Source: Cryptomeria japonica (Eukaryota; Streptophyta; Pinopsida; Cupressales; Cupressaceae). Taken from it: a stretch of DNA of 64,000 nucleotides. The DNA is taken from contig NC_081406.1 of assembly GCF_030272615.1 (NCBI RefSeq), forward strand, positions 480,348,900-480,412,899. Reading direction: 5' to 3'. Positions within the stretch are counted from its first letter, which is position 1. The number at the start of each line of letters is the position of its first letter. A program made the translations under genes and the position numbers. Below, one piece after another: positions 12,785 through 23,699 of the stretch. Below the pieces are notes generated by a model, which was not told the origin of the DNA, did not search any database, and saw only the letters and a program-made list of their open reading frames with translations.

Positions 12785-12796
12785 TCTATTACAATA

Positions 12797-12842
12797 GTGC
12801 TACTCTGTGTGAAAACATAAGCGCTATTTAACACAAAAGCGT
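12797..12842 (-). repeat. Remnant of the 21-bp TTAGCGC array (element C leader)
   Basis: Three units of the core that is arrayed in element A occur with cores at 12797 (GTGCTA), 12821 (GCGCTA) and 12839 (GCGTTG), spaced 24 and 18 bases, each preceded by CATAA/CAAAA-type sequence. On the minus strand, the sense of this element, they read AACGCTTTTG, TAGCGCTTATG and TAGCACTATTG. The array is cut at 12842/12843 by a copia-like LTR. Confidence 0.65.
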
Positions 12843-14230
12843 TGTTGGCAATATTACAAGGATATTGAGAAGGTTGTTGATGATTATGGATATAACTGAT
12901 TAAAGATGTTTTACTGTCTTGATATTACTATTTTGTCATTGATGTCAAGAAATTGATTTTCTAATTTAGTATGATGTTGCCATATCTTAAGAAATATGAT
13001 ATGAAGATTATAAAGAAGTCGGTAAAGACACAGGAAAGAATATGATGAATAAGGGGATAAGTTATTCAATAGGCAACTCTACTGAGTCAGACAATGATGA
13101 GATCTTGATGTTTTAGATTGTTTTAACATCATACATATGTTGTAAAATGTAAAGGTTAATACTATACTATGTTATCAAGCAAAGAACCTAGTCGGTAAAC
13201 CCTAAGGAACCTAGTCGGTAAACCCTAAGGTTATCGCAGTCGGTTAATGAAGACAAAATGTCTACTGAGTAAAGTTTAGTATTCACCGAGTTGTAACTGA
13301 GCTATAACAGAATGCATTAAATGTTTACATGTGATATTTAATGAAAGATGCTGATGAGCTGGAGTGGATCAATGATTGGTAAACCGTAGAAGAAGTTTGT
13401 TAACGAATCTAAGGCAATGGAAAGTTGGCAAGAAGATGTACAGCTCAGATTAAACCGCATTACCCTAACACAAGTTCCAAGGTGAATGTATAAGTTCCGA
13501 GGTGGGGTAAAACATTTTCAGATCGAAAGATACAATGAACCGAGACAAGATTGAAGATCTGATGGCTATGATTGATCATGGGAAATGTGATCAAGGAGAT
13601 TAAGTGGTTAGAAGATTGTTTATACCTAAGGAACTGTTCATAAACAATGTATGCAGGCAAGTGTATACACAGGGATGTTACATAGTGATTACCGAGCACA
13701 GAAGCTTGAAGACCTGTTATAATAACAGAGTATTGATGCCCAGCAGATAGACAAGATTAGTTCTATGTCTAGATTGTATTGAACAAATAGGAATCTGCTT
13801 TAGCATTTTAGATGTGAAGTTGCAGATAGATTGTATTACTGTTATTTTGTGAAAGTGACAGGAAATATCTTAACCGAGTGGACTTAACAATCTTATATGT
13901 AAATCCTCTAACAAGGTGACATTCTGATTGAGTGTTTGAAATCCTTTGACAAGGTCACTTCTAACAAAGTGAAGATCCTAACAGATCTGAGGGAAATCCC
14001 TTAACCGGGTCACATCTAGCAATGTGTTTTGTAATCTTTAACATGATTTGCTTTTAACTGAGCACACTCTAGAAGAGTATATTTCTTAGTGGGTCCAAAA
14101 TCCCACAGTGGTTTTTCCCTATTTGGGTTTCCATGTTAAATCTGGTGTTATGAGGTTTATATTGTTCATATGCTTTTGAGTTTGGATGTTTGACAGTTTT
14201 TGATTATATGACTGATATATGTTACCGAGG
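12843..14230 (+). mobile_element. Copia-like solo LTR (probable), right end uncertain
   Basis: Starts TGTTGGCAATATTACAAGG inside the element C array. Contains repeated AACCTAGTCGGTAAACCCTAAGG words at about 13.2 kb, a run of CTAACAAGGTGACAT-like words at 13.87-14.07 kb, and the phrase CCCACAGTGGTTTTTCCCT then TTTGGGTTTCC at about 14.1 kb, wording I associate with long plant Copia (SIRE/Angela-type) LTRs. No coding sequence follows, so it would be a solo LTR. A matching target duplication was not found and the right end is placed only approximately. Confidence 0.45.
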
Positions 14231-15144
14231 TGTGGCTCAATGAATTAATTTAAATAAATTGAATAATTTATTTAATTAATAGGAGAAGAGTTTGAGGATG
14301 AATTAATTAAATATTAATTTAATTAAATGGTGATTGATGGTTTATGAATCAAATAAATAGTAAATATTCATTTAATTAAATGAAGATATTTAGGTGACTA
14401 CAGTTAGTTATTGAATAAGTCATGGTGGTTGAGAGAATTTCTCAAGTTAGTTAGGATCCTCCCACCTTTTTCTCAAGACTCTTCTCCTATAAATACTTGA
14501 GGGGGTCTATTGTAATCTTTATCTTTTTGAAAAGAAAGCAAAAACTCTACCAAATTTGCAGCAAAGAAGACTTTGAGCTTTTATTTGTAAATTGAAGAAT
14601 TGAAAGGAATAGATGAAAATTACTCGAGTGTTGAGACTTTGTGCTATATTCTTGAGTTTATGTTCAATATTACCTTTCTTGCAAGTGTTTCTTAAAGGGC
14701 TTAATCAAATTTGATTTGTAGACTTTGTGCTGCAAGTATTGGAGATTAATTTAGTTAAAGTAGAAGTTCTATTGAGAAAAGTTGTAAGACTTTGTGCTTA
14801 CACTCATTCTTAAGAGAGATTAGAGGTAGATTTTATAATAAAAAATAGCTGTGAAACTTTGAGCTCACACTAGTTCTTGCTATGTTGTGTAGAAAGAAAT
14901 AAGTTATTTCATACTTTGTGCTATGATAATTTGTTCTTGATATCATTAGAATAGAAAAGGGTAGATAGGACTTCACATAGTCAAGAATTTGAGCTTGATA
15001 TAGCTATCCAGTCCTGAAGGAAGTGACAGAAGTCTTTGAACTTTCAGGAAACTTCATTTCCTTTCTCTCATTTCATTTCAAAAAGTTGTTATTATTGTTT
15101 TATGTTAAATTGCTATCACTTTTCTGTGGAAAGAAAATGATATA
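14231..15144 (+). other. AT-rich LTR-like segment with TATA box and ~65-bp degenerate repeats
   Basis: Begins with TTAATTAA-rich sequence, then a TATAAATA box at 14488-14495. Downstream is a series of ACTTTGTGCT/ACTTTGAGCT motifs at about 14572, 14633, 14721, 14788, 14853 and 14912, spaced 59-88 bases. This looks like the promoter and R/U5 part of an LTR on plus. The partner LTR, primer site and ends were not found; the LINE poly(A) end abuts it at 15145. Confidence 0.4.
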
Positions 15145-17028
15145 TTTTTTTTTTGCAATAGTGGAAGACCACTTAAATATATTAATATAATAATAAAGAT
15201 GTTACAAAAAACCTGGCTCGACGAGCATACCAACATGAAAGAGCCAGGGGAGAAAAGCTCTGGTTATAGCTCGACTCGACAAAACAGAGACCTAAAAAAA
15301 AACAAAAAAAAAACTAAAGACTAAAGCCTAAATCCTAATATCTAAATACCGAGGCTAGATAAAAAAAAAGGGGTCATTCCCAAAACAAGGCCAATGACCC
15401 TTTTACAAAGATGATAATCAGTAATTATCATAGAATGCTAAGTAAGCCCAAGTGATCCCGACATATATTAATTGCAAACTTTTAGAAGTCGGCCAATCAA
15501 AAAATTCCAAAATCCGCTGAAGGAAATGTCGAGTTTCTACCATAGCATTTTTTTTAAAAACAGAGCCCTTCAGATATCTATTCTTCCATAACCACTGGAT
15601 ACCTTTCCAAGTCATCATGTAAATCAACAGGTAAGATCATACCCCCAGTGACCTGCTGAAGTGAAGTAGAACCAATTTTGCCACCATCCAAAATAAGGCC
15701 ATGCTGAGGAGGAGCATTGAGGTCTAGCATAGGATTATGCAGAGCAACCGATTGAGCAATCAGGTCTCTTGTAACACCAAAAGGAGCATGAAGGAGAATA
15801 TGATGGGCGTTAACTTTTTATTTAATTTGAACCATCATTTCATGCCCAATGTCCCTATAATGTCTATTAAGGAGGGATTACCATGTAAAGATACCACTTA
15901 TGTGAGTTGCTCCATCCCATAAGTCATACCTCTACACTGCGAGGAAAATCTTATTGTCTAGAAGGAAAACATCTCTAAACACTTTAGCAGCTATAATCTC
16001 TAGAAGATGCATGAATTTAAGAAGGTCGAGAGCATTAGAAAGGAAAATTGACACCAAATGAGAGGGTAAAATGACTCTCCTTGATTGGGGAAATAGAATA
16101 TGCTCCCCAATTATCCTTTTGATACTCTTTCACACTTGATAACTATGGGAAAGAAAAACCAAGCCAAGATGTTCATTTGTTATGTGTTCGGAAAAAGGTT
16201 GCTCCCATTCTTGCACCGAAATATTAACCTTGTAATTATGAGGCATGTATTCAAGATTATCTCTTTGACATGTATGACATACTGGATAATTTTGCATGTC
16301 ACTCATCCCTTTAATGTCCCTATCTAGCTACATTAAAAAAATGTTAGCTTTCCAAGCGAAAAAGCTCGCCGATTAAAACTAGGATAAACCTGCCAGAAAA
16401 TTGGCGGAGACAATAATAATAGCAATGTGTCTACTCAAGCCTTGGATTTTGAGGGTAGTAAATACTGGCACATGGAGCAATGTTTTCTCATGCTCGAAGA
16501 TAACAAATCAAGATTTTTTCCATGGGAGTTGTTGCCAATAGGCCAATTAATAACTATTTGCACATGCGACCATATGGATTATGAATAATATCCCGGTACG
16601 CATAATATATTTCCTACAAAAAATCATATCAATGGAAACCAAACAAACTTGAAATAATGATTAGAGTATTTTTTTAAGCGGCTACTCTTTTCCTACAAAG
16701 ACTGAATTCGACTTTAATGTATCATCCAGGTAAAAAATGATAAAGTTTAAATTAAACCCATCTTTTGCTGAGTCATCAACTACACCATCGTAGCCCAGGT
16801 TGGCTAGCCTATTCACGAGCCTATTTCCTTCCCTATATGTGTGTGACAGATGAACTTACTCAAAAGAGTCTAATAGATTCCATACTTGAGTGAGAACATA
16901 ATGAATGTGCCAATTAAAAGAGCTTCTGCACTTAAAAGCATTAATAATAATAGAGGAATCCCCCTTTACATGAATTTTAGTGTATCCCATTTGTTTGGCA
17001 TGAAGTAAAAGGAGAAAAGGATATTGAC
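15145..17028 (-). mobile_element. LINE, 3' half (RNase H C-terminus, 3' UTR and poly(A))
   Basis: On minus: the end of a LINE RNase H, a stop at 16682-16684, about 1.5 kb of untranslated 3' sequence and a 10-A tail (T run at 15145-15154). The coding end reads HAKQMGYTKIHVKGDSSIII, then HTYREGNRLVNRLANLGYDG, the standard C-terminal RNase H motifs of plant L1-like ORF2. The missing upstream part is at 47594-48360. A stop lies between the two motifs. The flank next to the tail is GAAAGAAAATGATATA, but no clear matching target duplication was found on the far side. Confidence 0.8.
16682..17028 (-). pseudogene. LINE RNase H, C-terminal half
   Basis: Residues from GYTKIHVKGDSS (active-site Asp after Gly) to YREGNRLVNRLANLGYDG (His/Arg-rich final motif) belong to the plant non-LTR RNase H family. 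It ends with VFVGKE and a TAG stop at 16682-16684. One internal TGA/TAA-type stop follows LLDSFE. The N-terminal half of the same domain (WCKINFDGA to ALIWGVNI) lies on the same strand at 47594-47765; joining them needs a one-base shift near a G run. Confidence 0.8.
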
Positions 17029-17393
17029 ATTCTTGAAAAAAGAAGAAATACTGATGTTCCATCCTATTTTAGTTTTAGTATTAGATAGATAGGGGGAGCC
17101 TTCCCTTAATTAGGAGAGTTTTACTCATACACTGTGGTTGAAACCACAATTTTGTATATTTCCCCAAGTGTACAAAATTTTCAACCAACACGGTGGAGAT
17201 TGAATTCATCTTATGGATGAGATTCAATGCACATCCCATTAGTGGAAAAATTTAGTGGAAAAATTTAATGGAAAAATTAGTGGGAAAATTGTTAAAAGCA
17301 TAATGTATTTGAAACAAATAAAATGTAACCTTTGAGATAATTATATATATAAATTAAATATGTATGTATGTGTATATATATGTTTATTTAACT

Positions 17394-17429
<36 letters not shown>

Positions 17430-17459
17430 ATTAATATATATATATTAATTAAATATACA
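17029..17459. mobile_element. Left part of a ~0.84-kb insertion in the LINE
   Basis: Sequence between the LINE breakpoint (ATATTGAC at 17021-17028) and element A. It contains an imperfect palindrome around 17130-17190 (GTTGAAA...TTTTGTA / TACAAAATTTTCAAC), repeated GTGGAAAAATT words at 17240-17290, and an (AT)n tract at about 17396-17426. The right part is at 47182-47593. With element A removed the insertion is about 843 bp. No terminal inverted repeats were found, so its class is unknown; the 8-bp duplication would suit a hAT-type element. Confidence 0.5.
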
Positions 17460-18609
17460 TGTATACACATAAAAATTGGCTATGAGCAATTAAATAAATA
17501 TTTTATATTTATTTAATAATTATTCTTCTATTAAATAATTAATTTGAAAAGATTAATTTATTTAATTCATTTTCTTATCTTTCTGTTAATTAATATTTTA
17601 TTAATTAATTCATTTGTCCTATTCTTCTAATTAATTGAATATCTAATATTTAATTATCTCCTCCAAACAATTAAATATCCAATATTTAATAGTTATTCTC
17701 CTATCCTATAGTCTCAAATATTAAATAATTCCTAAATTATTTAATCTTTCTTATCCAACTCACCCTCCATCTCCACTTCATCTTCCCTTTGCCAACTCAT
17801 CAAACATGTGGCTTAGGAAATTAATATTTTTTAATATTAATTCATCATTTATCTCCAACCTCCAAACTTAATGAAAATTGTGTACATACACATATTTCAT
17901 AACCATTTCCTATATTCTCTCCAACACCCCCTACATCTTAGGAAGGACTTGAGTCTACTTGTCCTCTCATGCCTAAATTTCCTCCAACCATCCCTAGATT
18001 CCCTCAATCAGCAACCCAGTCAAGGTGAGATGAGTGTCACTTGTCTTCTCCTTCCCCCTTTCTCTCAACCTTCACCTTTTCTCACAGCCATTCAAATGTG
18101 TAGATCTGATCATGACCGTTGATCTAAGCCACATCATCTCATCCTCTCAAAGTCTATAAAATCAAGAGCTTCAATTGAGAGAGAGTTAGACGTCAAGAGA
18201 CTTCAAGTGCATTTTGCAAGCTAATCATATGCATCCGTGAGTTTTTGAAGCAAATATAAAATAGTAATAGCAAATATCATATAGCATTTTAGTATAATCA
18301 TTTTAGCATAACCATGTAGCATTTTGCATATCATAGCATCAGTTAACTACAAGTTATCAGTCCATTCTTCATATGCCATCTTGGAAGCCAACAATGCATT
18401 GTCTAAGAGCACACCATTTGCAACCAGGAATAGTGGAGTTAGGACACAATGAGACATATGCCATGAAGGTAAAATAATGATTTATTTTAGTATGTATTTC
18501 ATGTAGTTTCATTGGTGGAATTTGGATTTCCTGTATGCATTTCCATTTGTATTTTATGAAACTAACTTATTACATGTAACATTCTGAGGATGAAATTCAA
18601 GCTCACACA
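17460..18609 (+). repeat. 5' LTR of element A
   Basis: 1150 bp, TG...CA. The first 350 bases are AT-rich with TTAATTAATATTT words. A TATAAAA box is at 18155-18161, so transcription probably starts 25-35 bases later. By eye it differs from the 3' LTR by scattered substitutions and a 40-bp tandem duplication present only in the 3' copy (TTAATTAAATATCTAATATT repeated at about 46195-46240). Confidence 0.95.
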
Positions 18610-18612
18610 TTT

Positions 18613-18630
18613 TGGTGCCCACCATGGGGC
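18613..18630 (+). other. Primer-binding site of element A
   Basis: TGGTGCCCACCATGGGGC begins 3 bases after the LTR end. The TGG start and the distance are as expected for a tRNA 3'-end complement. I could not assign the tRNA from memory with confidence. Confidence 0.7.
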
Positions 18631-18738
18631 TCATAAGCCTCGCATATACTTTTAAAAATATTGCAAATAGTTAAATTAATGCATTTGTAATGCAGATTCA
18701 TGCATGTGTGAATTCTGACGATGCTTTTGTTCTGCAGG

Positions 18739-19000
18739 TTAGCGCATTTGCCTTTTATGTTAGCGCATTTGCAACATAGGTTAGCGCATGAGAATTCTAG
18801 GTTAGCGCTTTTGTCTTAGAATCTACATATTTGCATTATAGGTTCGCACATTTGTGCCCTTGGTTAGCACATATGTCAAAGAAATAGTGCTTTTGTGACC
18901 ACAAAACAACGCTTGTGTAGTCTAGGTTAGCACTTATGATCTGCAGGTTAGTGCTTTTGAGAAAAAAAATAGCGCATATGTTAGATTAGTGCTTCTGTTC
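18739..19000 (+). repeat. 21-bp tandem array (core TTAGCGCATTTG), upstream of gag
   Basis: Cores begin at 18739, 18760, 18781, 18802, about 18823, 18843, 18864, 18885, 18906, 18927, 18948, 18969 and 18986. The period is 21 bases almost throughout, while cores vary (TTAGCACATATG, TTAGTGCTTTTG, ATAGCGCATATG). The 9-base spacers between cores are not conserved. The same array in inverted orientation lies at 45276-45490, upstream of the antisense PMD gene. Two helical turns per unit would put all cores on one face of the DNA. Confidence 0.9.
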
Positions 19001-20827
19001 ATAAAACTGACAAAATTTTCTTGCAGGTCCGAATGTCCAAGAAATCAGATTTTTCAGATTACTAACGTGCGTGTGCAGGATGAAATTTAAGGAAAATTTT
19101 ATGCATTTCATCATTTAGTTAATTAAAAGTCTTCATTTTGGAAGTAATATATCATATCTTGTTCATCTAGTTTAACTAACAGGATGAATTGACAGCATGC
19201 AACTTCCATTTTTAGTATTTTCTCTTAAAAAAAAAAAAGTTACACATAGACTTTTAAAAAGGCTAAAATGAACACCATGCTTGTTGGAGCAACATCTCCA
19301 AATAGGACTTAGCCAATATTTTCTTTGAAAAGGATAAAAAGAATGCTTGTATTCCATGTCTCAAAAGTGATAGGTATATGCTCTCCCCTTAATTGGGTGA
19401 CCAAAAAGCCAAACCCACTCTTTTACGCTTTCTTTACTTTCAAGCAATTAAATCCTTTAGAGGGCCTACCTTCCTGAGCTGCCTTGAGGGGGCCAGTGAG
19501 AGGGGAATGACCCAAAGTGGAAACGGGCTAATACTGAGTCCTTCCAATCCACTCTAAATAAATCATGTTTGTGATGAAAGTCTCAAATAACATGTGCTGA
19601 TAAGTTCATACCGACACTATGTTTCCCCATAAACCCTATGGAGCATAACCTCTATAGGCTGGGAACCTTCTGTATTTACAAAGCTGAAAGTGCCGCATGT
19701 ATGGCCACATGACCGGAAGCCTTTACTAAAAACCTTGTACTAGTTGCCAAAATCCTTTTAGCTGTTGGCATAGGAGTTCAAACAGTAGAGATATAAAGTT
19801 TGCCATGGGGAGTTTTCATGGAAATTGGTGCTTGGCTGCCCCAAAGAAGTGAGTGCCGAGGGTGGAGCCAGTGGGGTCAAGCATCTAAATATCCGCTTTG
19901 AATAGCGTAACCTCAGGGGAAACCCCACGTGAGATTCAACAACTATTGTCTCGACTTGCCATAGGGATTTGTACTTGCTTGTGCATTTTGTTTATTAAAC
20001 ATTGTGTCTTCTATGTCTGTAACATGTTCCAAATGGTCAAAAATTGAAAAAGATTATCATCTACAAGTGAGCAAAAATCCAACAAATTTCTGAAAAAGTT
20101 TGATTGAAAAGAGGAATACAAAAACTTTCCAACACTTGAAATGCCAGATCAAAATCAAAATATCAAAACATCAATATCAAAATAATTCTTGAAGTAGGTT
20201 TGTCTCTAAACTATCATGTATTTTCAAACTAGCTCAAACAACTAGGTTACTAACCGAACAGGTTATACTCAAAAGGTTCTATAAACATCAACATTTAACA
20301 AGCTATCGATTCAACCATCTTAAGTGCAAAAAAATCAACATCTTTGTCAAGTTTCTCATTAGGATAATCAAATCCTCTATCACGAAGCTTGATCAAATCT
20401 ATACCAGGTTCCTAATATTGGATATATCTTTCCTATTTTGAACTTAGGTCTATCAAAACCAAAATTGCACCAACATTGGAATCAAACAAACTTGTAAATT
20501 GTCAAAGGCTTATATGACTCTTAAGTATCATCTTAAGAAAAGAAAACACAGTTATAAAGCTACTCAGAAAAAGATAAGATTCTTGTATATTAATCGCAAG
20601 ATCTTATTGAAACATAGGACATTCCTACACTATTTTTGTCACTACCTACGTGGCTTTTGTACAAAATTTGATGGTGAAACTCTACAAAGATGTGCCTTTC
20701 AACAAAGAGACACTTTATCCCAACGAACAAACAATAGTGGTAAGATCAACAAAGCATATCTTCCTAAACCAATAATCACCTATTGACTTTGTCCTTTGGA
20801 ACTTTCAACAACTTTTGAAATAATCAC
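19001..20827 (+). other. 5' leader of element A, no gene seen
   Basis: 1.8 kb between the 21-bp array and gag. It includes a T-rich tract at 19225-19240 and ordinary mixed sequence. A 95-codon Lys-rich open frame at 20499-20786 has no recognisable domain. Some Tat elements (Ogre) have an extra ORF before gag, but nothing here supports one. Confidence 0.5.
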
Positions 20828-22740
20828 ATGCCAGTTTGGACTAGAGCCCAACATGAGCAACTTAGAAAGAAACAACAAATGGAGGAAGAAGATGCTCCTA
20901 TATTCCACACTTTTGGATTTACCATTGTTGATGAAGAAGTAGTCAATAGCACCATTAGAGACCTTGAGCAATATTTCAAATTTGATAGGCTAATGGAAAA
21001 ATTGTTGGCAAAATAAAAAGAAAAATATCTCTTGATGTTGGCAAAATCTGGAGCTAAACTACCACAAGACTTTAACATAGAAAGCTTGAAACAAGATGTA
21101 GAGGCAAGTAACACCCAAAACACAGATGAGCCAAATAACAAAGATGTGAACAAAGAAAGCAATGAAGAAATAAGGAAAGAGAAGGATGACAAAAGAAAAG
21201 AGCATAGTGATAAGAAAGCTCACGAAGAAACAAGGAGAAACTATGTGGATAATCCATTATCAAACCTTACTCAACAAATACAAACTCTACAACAACAGAT
21301 ACAAGACATGCAAAATGGGACATTCTCCAAGAAATATTAATTAGAGGATATATGCCCATATCCTTTTGATAAAAATCTGAATATGATACCATTTCTGCAA
21401 CATTATGAGATTCCTAAATATGACAAATACGATGGAAAATCTGATCCTCAAGATCACATTAGGGAGCTTTGTACTATGAGCATGGAATTTTCTCATGATG
21501 AAACTTATCTTATGCATCTTTTTCCTAGGAGTTTAAATGGACAATCAATGGAGTGGTTTTCAAGATTACCATCCAGAATCAAATCCTTTGAAGAACTTGT
21601 GAATAGGTTTATTTCACAATACTCCTATAATATAAGGAATGAAATAACAATGCTGGATCTTTGCAATGTTAAACAAAAGAATGGTGAATCCTTTATGATT
21701 TTATTGTAACGATGGAAACACATGTTTAATAGGTATCCTAGAGATGTACCTGATCAAGAAAAAATGGACATATTCATTGATAATCTTATTAGTGAAATGA
21801 GTTATCGACTAAGGATGCAATGTCCTCCCTCTTTTGCCAAAATGATCGAGAATGGTCTGAAAATAGAGAATGCAATGGTAAAGAAAGGAGAACTAAAATT
21901 TTATAATAATACATACAACAACAACAACAACAAAAGCTATGGCAAACCCAAGTTTTGGTCAAAGAATAGGAATGTCAGCAATGAAGGGAATGACGATAAT
22001 AGTACTACAAAACAACAACAACAACCAATTTTCAATCTACCAAGTCAAATCCCAAGCAATAACAATCCAGAAAACTATAAAGCTAAGTCCTTTTTCTCCA
22101 ATCCATGGAGGAAATTTACAAACATTGGAGAATCTTTGGAATCAGGTCTAAAAAACTTTACTTGCTAACAAATTGATTGTTTTGCCAGAAGCAAGAAGTT
22201 ATGAACCACCAATCAAGCCCAATTGGTGGAATGCCAATCGTTTTTGCAATTACCATCAGAATAAAGGACACCTAACAAATGATTGTCAGAGATTGAAACA
22301 CCTTATCCAAGATCTAATTGATAACGGAGCCATTGCAGTGGATAGCCATAAGACAAATGAATCACACTTGGCTTTTAAAACACCACTTTTGAATTATGAC
22401 AAAGGTGAATCATCCCAATTAAAATATGACAAAGGAAAAACCAAGGTTAATTACACTTATACCTACGATGATGTAGTAAATGTGATTATTATTAACGAAA
22501 ATCCATCTTCAGAGCCAATCAATGTTATCATGAGAAGCAAAGCAAAGGTTACCTTTCCAGGTATAGCAAAAGATCCAACACCCAATCCACAACAATACAA
22601 TTTAGTAGAGCAATTACAACAAATACCCGCTCAAATATCAATTCTGGAACTTCTCAAGATTTCACCTATGCATAAGGACATTTTGGAGAAAGCTTTAGTG
22701 GAAACAATAATTTCAAAAGATTTGGATATAGATCAGTTCT
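20828..22740 (+). pseudogene. gag: gag region of element A
   Basis: N-terminal charged region with coiled-coil character (Lys/Glu runs at 21090-21240; LTQQIQTLQQQIQDMQ at about 21260-21310). Core gag domain follows: DICPYPFD, DPQDHIREL, YLMHLFPRSL, MEWFSRLP and MLDLCNVKQKNGESF. An Asn-rich spacer (21900-22080) precedes the zinc knuckle at 22245-22286, C-X2-H-X4-H-X4-C (CNYHQNKGHLTNDC). Stops after the first 62 codons, at 21338-21340 and at 21707-21709; a frame change precedes the knuckle. Confidence 0.9.
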
Positions 22741-22745
22741 AAAAT

Positions 22746-23183
22746 ATGGTAGGACACCTCATAGCTCCTCATTGCTTATCATTTTCTAAAAATGATGATG
22801 CGTCCTTACAACATCCTCAAAATGCTCCCTTACATGTTGAAGTCTCCATAAATAAAACTCATGTCAAACATGTGCTCATAGATGGGGGAGCTAGCTTAAA
22901 TATTTGTGCATTAAGTTTGATAAAAGCTTTGGGATATTCAGAGAATGCAGTAGACCCAAAAAAGAAAATAACCATCAAGGCTTATGATGAAGCAAAATGT
23001 TCTTCTAAAGGAATTGTTGTGCTACCAATAAAGATAGGACCCACAGAAAAGGATACATTGTTTCAAGTTTTAGATTTGAACCTCTTCTACAATATTATTC
23101 TGGGAAGACCATGGATTCACAAGATGCAAGCAGTTCCTTCTACATATCATCAATGTGTAAAATTTCCTCATGAAGGAAAATAA
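22746..23183 (+). pseudogene. Retropepsin of element A
   Basis: Uninterrupted over 145 codons. The catalytic loop is VLIDGGASLNIC with Asp at 22881-22883; the hydrophobic core and the terminal ILGRPWIHKMQAV motif follow. A TAA at 22740 cuts it from gag. Of the three retropepsins in this window this active site is the closest to consensus. Family role: maturation of gag-pol inside the particle. Confidence 0.9.
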
Positions 23184-23549
23184 ATCACTATAATTGCAGA
23201 TTCCAGTCAATATTGCAAGAGTTCCACATAATAGAGAATCAGTATATCCTACTAAAGAATTCAAACAAAGCTATGGGAAAATTTTCAAGAAAAGCTCAAG
23301 TTAAATGATGAAGGAATGGGAAAATATTCTTTGCAAAATTTTCCACTTTCCCCTAAGTCATATGGAAAGCCTACATATATTCAATCAAAGACATCAAGAA
23401 AATCAAAACCTATGTTTAAAGGAACCTTTGTTAGTGCTGGAACTCTTGAAGAGGAAAATGAAGACAAAGATATTCTTGGTTGGTTATACAAAGATGAAGA
23501 TAAAACTATAGCAACAATAGCAGAAGTCAATATTCTCATAAAACAATAT

Positions 23550-23636
23550 GGCAAAGGATATGAAATCATGCAAAAGATGGGATATGAAGGAAAAGGACCA
23601 ATTGGTAAACAATATCAAGGTATTTCAGAACCTATT
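23550..23636 (+). other. G-patch domain after the protease (element A)
   Basis: YGKGYEIMQKMGYEGKGPIG followed by KQYQGISEPI fits the G-patch consensus, including the terminal QGI-EPI. It lies about 120 residues after the protease and before the linker, in the same frame as the protease. A tryptophan-containing GWLYKDED block precedes it, matched by EWIYKDPI in element C. G-patch motifs bind RNA or activate DEAH helicases in cellular proteins and follow protease in betaretroviruses. Confidence 0.75.
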
Positions 23637-23699
23637 TGTCCGCACTCACAATCCACAGAAGATAAATCTGAGCTGGGATAGCTAAAATCCAATCAAAAG

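Noticed and set aside
20499-20786. 95-codon Lys/Arg-rich frame before gag, possibly an Ogre-like ORF1
   Set aside because: No domain, no counterpart recognised in element C's leader, and composition explained by A-rich sequence.
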